From positions 1 to 14,090 of the forward strand of contig JAQXFL010000027.1 in assembly GCA_029250345.1 (NCBI GenBank): a stretch of 14,090 nucleotides of DNA. The letters are read 5' to 3'. The position numbers and the translations under genes are program-made. Origin of the DNA: Candidatus Poseidoniaceae archaeon (GTDB taxonomy: Archaea; Thermoplasmatota; Poseidoniia; Poseidoniales; Poseidoniaceae). Positions 11,561 to 14,090 of this stretch are shown here, piece after piece. The notes beneath the pieces were generated by a model. It saw only the letters and a program-made list of their open reading frames with translations. It made no database searches and was not told the DNA's origin. Positions within the stretch are counted from its first letter, which is position 1; each line of letters opens with the position of its first letter.

Positions 11561-12478
11561 ATGGAAGCCTCTCACATCCTCATTGCTGGTGTGGGTGGGC
11601 TTGGCTGTTCATGGGCCAAAGGTGCTCACCTTCGCTGTGAAGGAAATGCAGACCTCTGTTTGGTCGACGCGGATGATGCAAGTTTTACCGACAGCGGTTC
11701 AGCGCATCTCCTTCGGCTTGGCCATGCCCTTGATTCGGTCGGTTGTGCAGCACTCCCCCCGCTGGCTGAGCAAAGGATGAGGGGTTACGCTTCTCTGGCT
11801 CGAACGGTACTCGAACCTGTCGAGTTGGTCTTGTTGTTGACTGGACTTGGTGGTGGAACTGGTACGGGCGCTGCCCATGAATTTGCTCGCCAAGCACGGC
11901 AATCAGGAGCGATTGTAGTTGCAGTTGCCGCTCTTCCATTTGATGTCCAAGAGACGCGTGCCGAAATCGCTCAGGAAGGCCTTCAACGGCTCGAGAAAAT
12001 TGCTCATGTGACCGTTCGTTTGTCACTGGAGCGTCTTGCACGGCAAGCGCGAGAGCGCGGCAAAGCGTGGCAAATGGGAGCCGAGTGGGTCGAAGACTTG
12101 GTGGAAGGATTGGTTCGAACGTTGATGCGTATGGGGCTCATCAATCTGGACCTCATGGATTTACGAGCCATTGTCGAAAAGGAAGGCGAGGCTACGCTTT
12201 TGGTTGGTACAGGCCGACCTGACGACCCAGAGGGTATCTTACAATCTGCACTCATGGCGCCACTTGCTGAACTGGATGTTGGTGGTGCTCAAGGTTGCTT
12301 GATACAAGTTGAAGGTGGTATTGGTATGACGATTGGTCAAGTCGATGAAGTTGCAAACATGTTCACTGATGCACTGGATCCGAATGCTCAGGTCATTTTG
12401 GGCGCTCGAGTCAGCGAGGATCTCGAAGACACTATTCGTGTCGTAACTTTGCTCTCTGGCATCCGTAGTGATGCTTAG
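11561..12478 (+). CDS. ftsZ: Divergent FtsZ/tubulin-superfamily GTPase
   Basis: A cell-division-type GTPase of 305 residues. Visible motifs are the T1 nucleotide loop GVGGLGCSW (10-18), the tubulin signature GGGTGTG (97-103) and the T7 synergy loop NLDLMD (N195, D197, D200), which keeps the residues that trigger GTP hydrolysis in the neighbouring subunit. It ends soon after the C-terminal domain (GARV, then a final beta strand), with no C-terminal tail for FtsA or SepF docking. The stretch between T1 and the signature is short and lacks the usual GAG-containing T3 loop, so it is a divergent member. I prefer ATG 11561; a TTG at 11555 would add two residues. The stop overlaps the opposite-strand gene's stop by 4 nt. 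FtsZ family is well supported; whether it is the main division protein or a paralogue cannot be decided from this window. Confidence 0.88.
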   Translation: MEASHILIAGVGGLGCSWAKGAHLRCEGNADLCLVDADDASFTDSGSAHLLRLGHALDSVGCAALPPLAEQRMRGYASLARTVLEPVELVLLLTGLGGGTGTGAAHEFARQARQSGAIVVAVAALPFDVQETRAEIAQEGLQRLEKIAHVTVRLSLERLARQARERGKAWQMGAEWVEDLVEGLVRTLMRMGLINLDLMDLRAIVEKEGEATLLVGTGRPDDPEGILQSALMAPLAELDVGGAQGCLIQVEGGIGMTIGQVDEVANMFTDALDPNAQVILGARVSEDLEDTIRVVTLLSGIRSDA

Positions 12479-13839
12479 TCGTCCAATTCGATGACCTTGT
12501 TCCATTCCACATCTTCGCCGATGGTGTTGCCAACTTCACCGCTCCACTGCACGTCTTCGTCTTCTTGCCAGACTTCAACAGTTTGCTCTTCTGCAGCGGG
12601 TTTAGCCTCAACTTCTTGTTGATTCACATCGGGAGTTTTGGTGGCATGTGCATCAATTCGTCGCTGAACATCAACTTCCACATCATGCTGGGAAAGCACC
12701 TTGTTGAGTATACTTCTCTGCATCCAGGTAATGGTGAGGAACGCAATGATGTGTCCGATGACCATGACATAGGTGATGTCGTCGAGAGCTGTAGCCAGCA
12801 TAGCGACGCTTCCAGCGTAGGCATATCCGAACGCCAAGCCCCAAGGCAAGGCGTTTTCAGTGGACAGGAGTTTGAACTTTGGGCCGATTGATTGTGATGT
12901 AAGTGTCCAAATAGCCATAAAGACGGTGAACATCATGAGCAGGACTTCTTCGATAAATATCTCGATGGTTTGTTGCGACATCACCATCTGCCGCCATACT
13001 GTGAGCAGATGCCAAGTGGCAAAAATATGAGCAAAAAGTGTCCATCGGCGTGTGAACTTCTTCAGAGCCTTGTCATGCATAGCAGTCCGCCGTGCTTCAC
13101 GCGTCCAAAATGCCGTTAGCCCGTAGGCTGCAGACGCGATGACGAGGAATATGATGTTCGATACAATGGCGTTTCTGATGTCCAATTCTTTCTCGTAAAG
13201 GAACTCAAATCCAATCAGTCCTAAGAGCGATAGGGACAGGATGACAGCGTATTGGAATACGGCCAGAGTAACGATGTTTCCAGTTGTGGCTTTCTTCTCG
13301 GGGAGATTCTTTGCTGAAAGCGAAGATGCCCATGAACTGAATGAGCGTCCTTGGGCGATAGCCCATATCACGAACAGTGAGGCAAGGCTGATTGGGAACA
13401 CGGCTGGAAGGTCGGTGGCAGAGTCCTGGCTGAACAGTACCATGATGAGAACTCCAATGCCGAGGGCAACAGCGAGTGGGAATGCACAAATTTTGAGGCT
13501 GGCCTTGACTTTTTGAACAACATTGAATTGAGATACATCCGCATCGTTGGTCACGGTAATCCAAGATCGTACCCTCTCATTAGCGGAGAATATTGCGGTA
13601 ACGGCATATCCGAGTGATAGAGAGATGAATCCAAGCGCTGCAATGTCCTCTCCGTTATTTGAATTCGCAACAAAGTAAAGGCCTGTGGACATGAGTATAA
13701 TCATGAACAAATGCGGCATTGTTTTTGGGGAAAGAAGTGTTTTGACAAGAGCAACGAGGGATGTCTCATTCGCTGCGAGCTCTTTCAAAATATCTTCTGG
13801 AGGGCTCGTACTTTGCTCGATGCTCGATTCGCCCTCCAT
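12475..13839 (-). CDS. Unknown polytopic membrane protein with acidic tail
   Basis: A 454-residue protein I cannot assign. A polar N-terminus (1-38) is followed by about ten hydrophobic segments: roughly 41-58, 65-85, 115-136, 145-162, 188-208, 221-240, 263-280, 287-303, 320-338 and 340-354. The C-terminal 90 residues are cytoplasmic-looking, very acidic, and contain Trp-marked repeats (EVWQEDEDVQW and EDVEWNKVIE), possibly a linear docking region. ATG 13839 has GAGGAG about 5 nt upstream. A weak TATA-like segment (minus strand around 13862-13874) lies about 30 nt before it. It converges on ftsZ with a 4-nt overlap and diverges from the next gene. No transporter signature was recognised. Confidence 0.8.
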   Translation of the reverse strand: MEGESSIEQSTSPPEDILKELAANETSLVALVKTLLSPKTMPHLFMIILMSTGLYFVANSNNGEDIAALGFISLSLGYAVTAIFSANERVRSWITVTNDADVSQFNVVQKVKASLKICAFPLAVALGIGVLIMVLFSQDSATDLPAVFPISLASLFVIWAIAQGRSFSSWASSLSAKNLPEKKATTGNIVTLAVFQYAVILSLSLLGLIGFEFLYEKELDIRNAIVSNIIFLVIASAAYGLTAFWTREARRTAMHDKALKKFTRRWTLFAHIFATWHLLTVWRQMVMSQQTIEIFIEEVLLMMFTVFMAIWTLTSQSIGPKFKLLSTENALPWGLAFGYAYAGSVAMLATALDDITYVMVIGHIIAFLTITWMQRSILNKVLSQHDVEVDVQRRIDAHATKTPDVNQQEVEAKPAAEEQTVEVWQEDEDVQWSGEVGNTIGEDVEWNKVIELDD

Positions 13840-13923
13840 GTCGACTCCTCGGATTCCTCTATTTTCATACTATGCACGTTTTCAACATCAAAGGTATTGA
13901 AGGAGGTGCACCTCCAATCAACC
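13840..13923. promoter_or_regulatory. Short divergent intergenic region with a perfect 14-bp palindrome
   Basis: The palindrome GGAGGTGCACCTCC occupies 13902-13915, 8 bases before ATG 13924. Its left arm equals a strong Shine-Dalgarno sequence, so in RNA the hairpin, or a dimer, could hide the ribosome binding site; in DNA it could be an operator. The rest of the region is AT-richer near 13860-13875, where the minus-strand gene's promoter may lie. Evidence is the sequence symmetry only. Confidence 0.4.
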
Positions 13924-14090
13924 ATGGCTAAGCGCTTGTCCAAGGCATTGCGTGGCAAGCGAAGATGGGTGGGTGTCGCATGTTCGCCCGATTTCGAAAA
14001 CCGCTCCTCGCTCCAAGTTCATATGGAGCAACTCTGGACAAAGTTTGGAATTGACTCGAAGATTCGATTAATGGAATTCTATCCAGCATC
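13924..14090 (+). CDS. Start of an unidentified gene, possibly RNase P Pop5-like, cut by the window end
   Basis: Fifty-five residues are visible. They begin with a very basic segment (MAKRLSKALRGKRRWVGVAC), followed by an alternating strand-helix-strand pattern with FGIDSKIRLMEF near the edge. A basic start, then an aromatic-Val-Gly strand and a helix before another strand resembles the start of archaeal Pop5/Rpp14 RNase P subunits, but the match is weak and the fold is incomplete. ATG 13924 is chosen as the first ATG. An in-frame GTG at 13906 inside the palindrome is possible, since the SD-like GGAGG is too far from ATG for ideal spacing and too close to the GTG. Function is open. Confidence 0.55.
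   Translation, partial: MAKRLSKALRGKRRWVGVACSPDFENRSSLQVHMEQLWTKFGIDSKIRLMEFYPA

Overview
The window looks like a piece of a marine planktonic archaeal chromosome, most probably Marine Group II Euryarchaeota (Poseidoniales) or a close relative. This is inferred, not proven. The clues are an FtsZ-family protein beside a small TPR protein, a membrane protein with an N-terminal SAP domain and a C-terminal zinc ribbon, TATA-like boxes about 26 nt upstream of some start codons, very tight gene packing, near-balanced base composition, and a split b6-type cytochrome b with a Rieske protein. No RNA gene, insertion sequence or CRISPR array was seen. No intergenic stretch exceeds about 210 bases.

Layout. 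(1) 2-4326, plus strand: a tightly packed operon of a glutamine-dependent asparagine synthase (5' end off the window), a GshA-type glutamate-cysteine ligase of the rare Acidithiobacillus/proteobacterial family, an unknown polytopic membrane protein, a 2[4Fe-4S] ferredoxin-like protein and a small two-helix membrane protein. Neighbouring genes overlap by 4-8 nt or lie within 10 nt of each other. (2) 4327-5100, minus: a SAP / four-helix / zinc-ribbon protein that abuts the first operon stop to stop and appears to have its own leaderless promoter. (3) 5151-11009, minus: a five-gene respiratory operon. In transcription order it encodes a membrane-anchored protein with a CXCH motif, a small membrane protein, a twin-arginine Rieske protein, a b6-type cytochrome b, and a 942-residue fusion. 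The fusion joins a cytochrome b6f subunit IV-like domain, a large outside domain and a cytoplasmic HdrD-like iron-sulfur module with two ferredoxin-type cluster sites and two complete CCG domains. (4) 11217-12478, plus: a TPR protein and a divergent FtsZ. (5) 12475-13839, minus: an unknown polytopic membrane protein with an acidic tail, overlapping ftsZ by 4 nt. (6) From 13924, plus: the start of a further gene.

The most interesting element is the respiratory operon. It encodes what looks like a Rieske/cytochrome b complex whose subunit IV is covalently joined to a heterodisulfide-reductase-type catalytic module, with predicted topology placing that module on the cytoplasmic, N-side quinone-site face. 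No encoded protein has a normal CXXCH haem c motif. The only candidate for a cytochrome f/c1 equivalent carries CXCH. A PDWY motif in place of PEWY and a Phe at the Rieske Tyr position suggest a low-potential quinone. The nearby glutamate-cysteine ligase suggests, speculatively, gamma-glutamylcysteine as a thiol that such a complex could oxidise or reduce.
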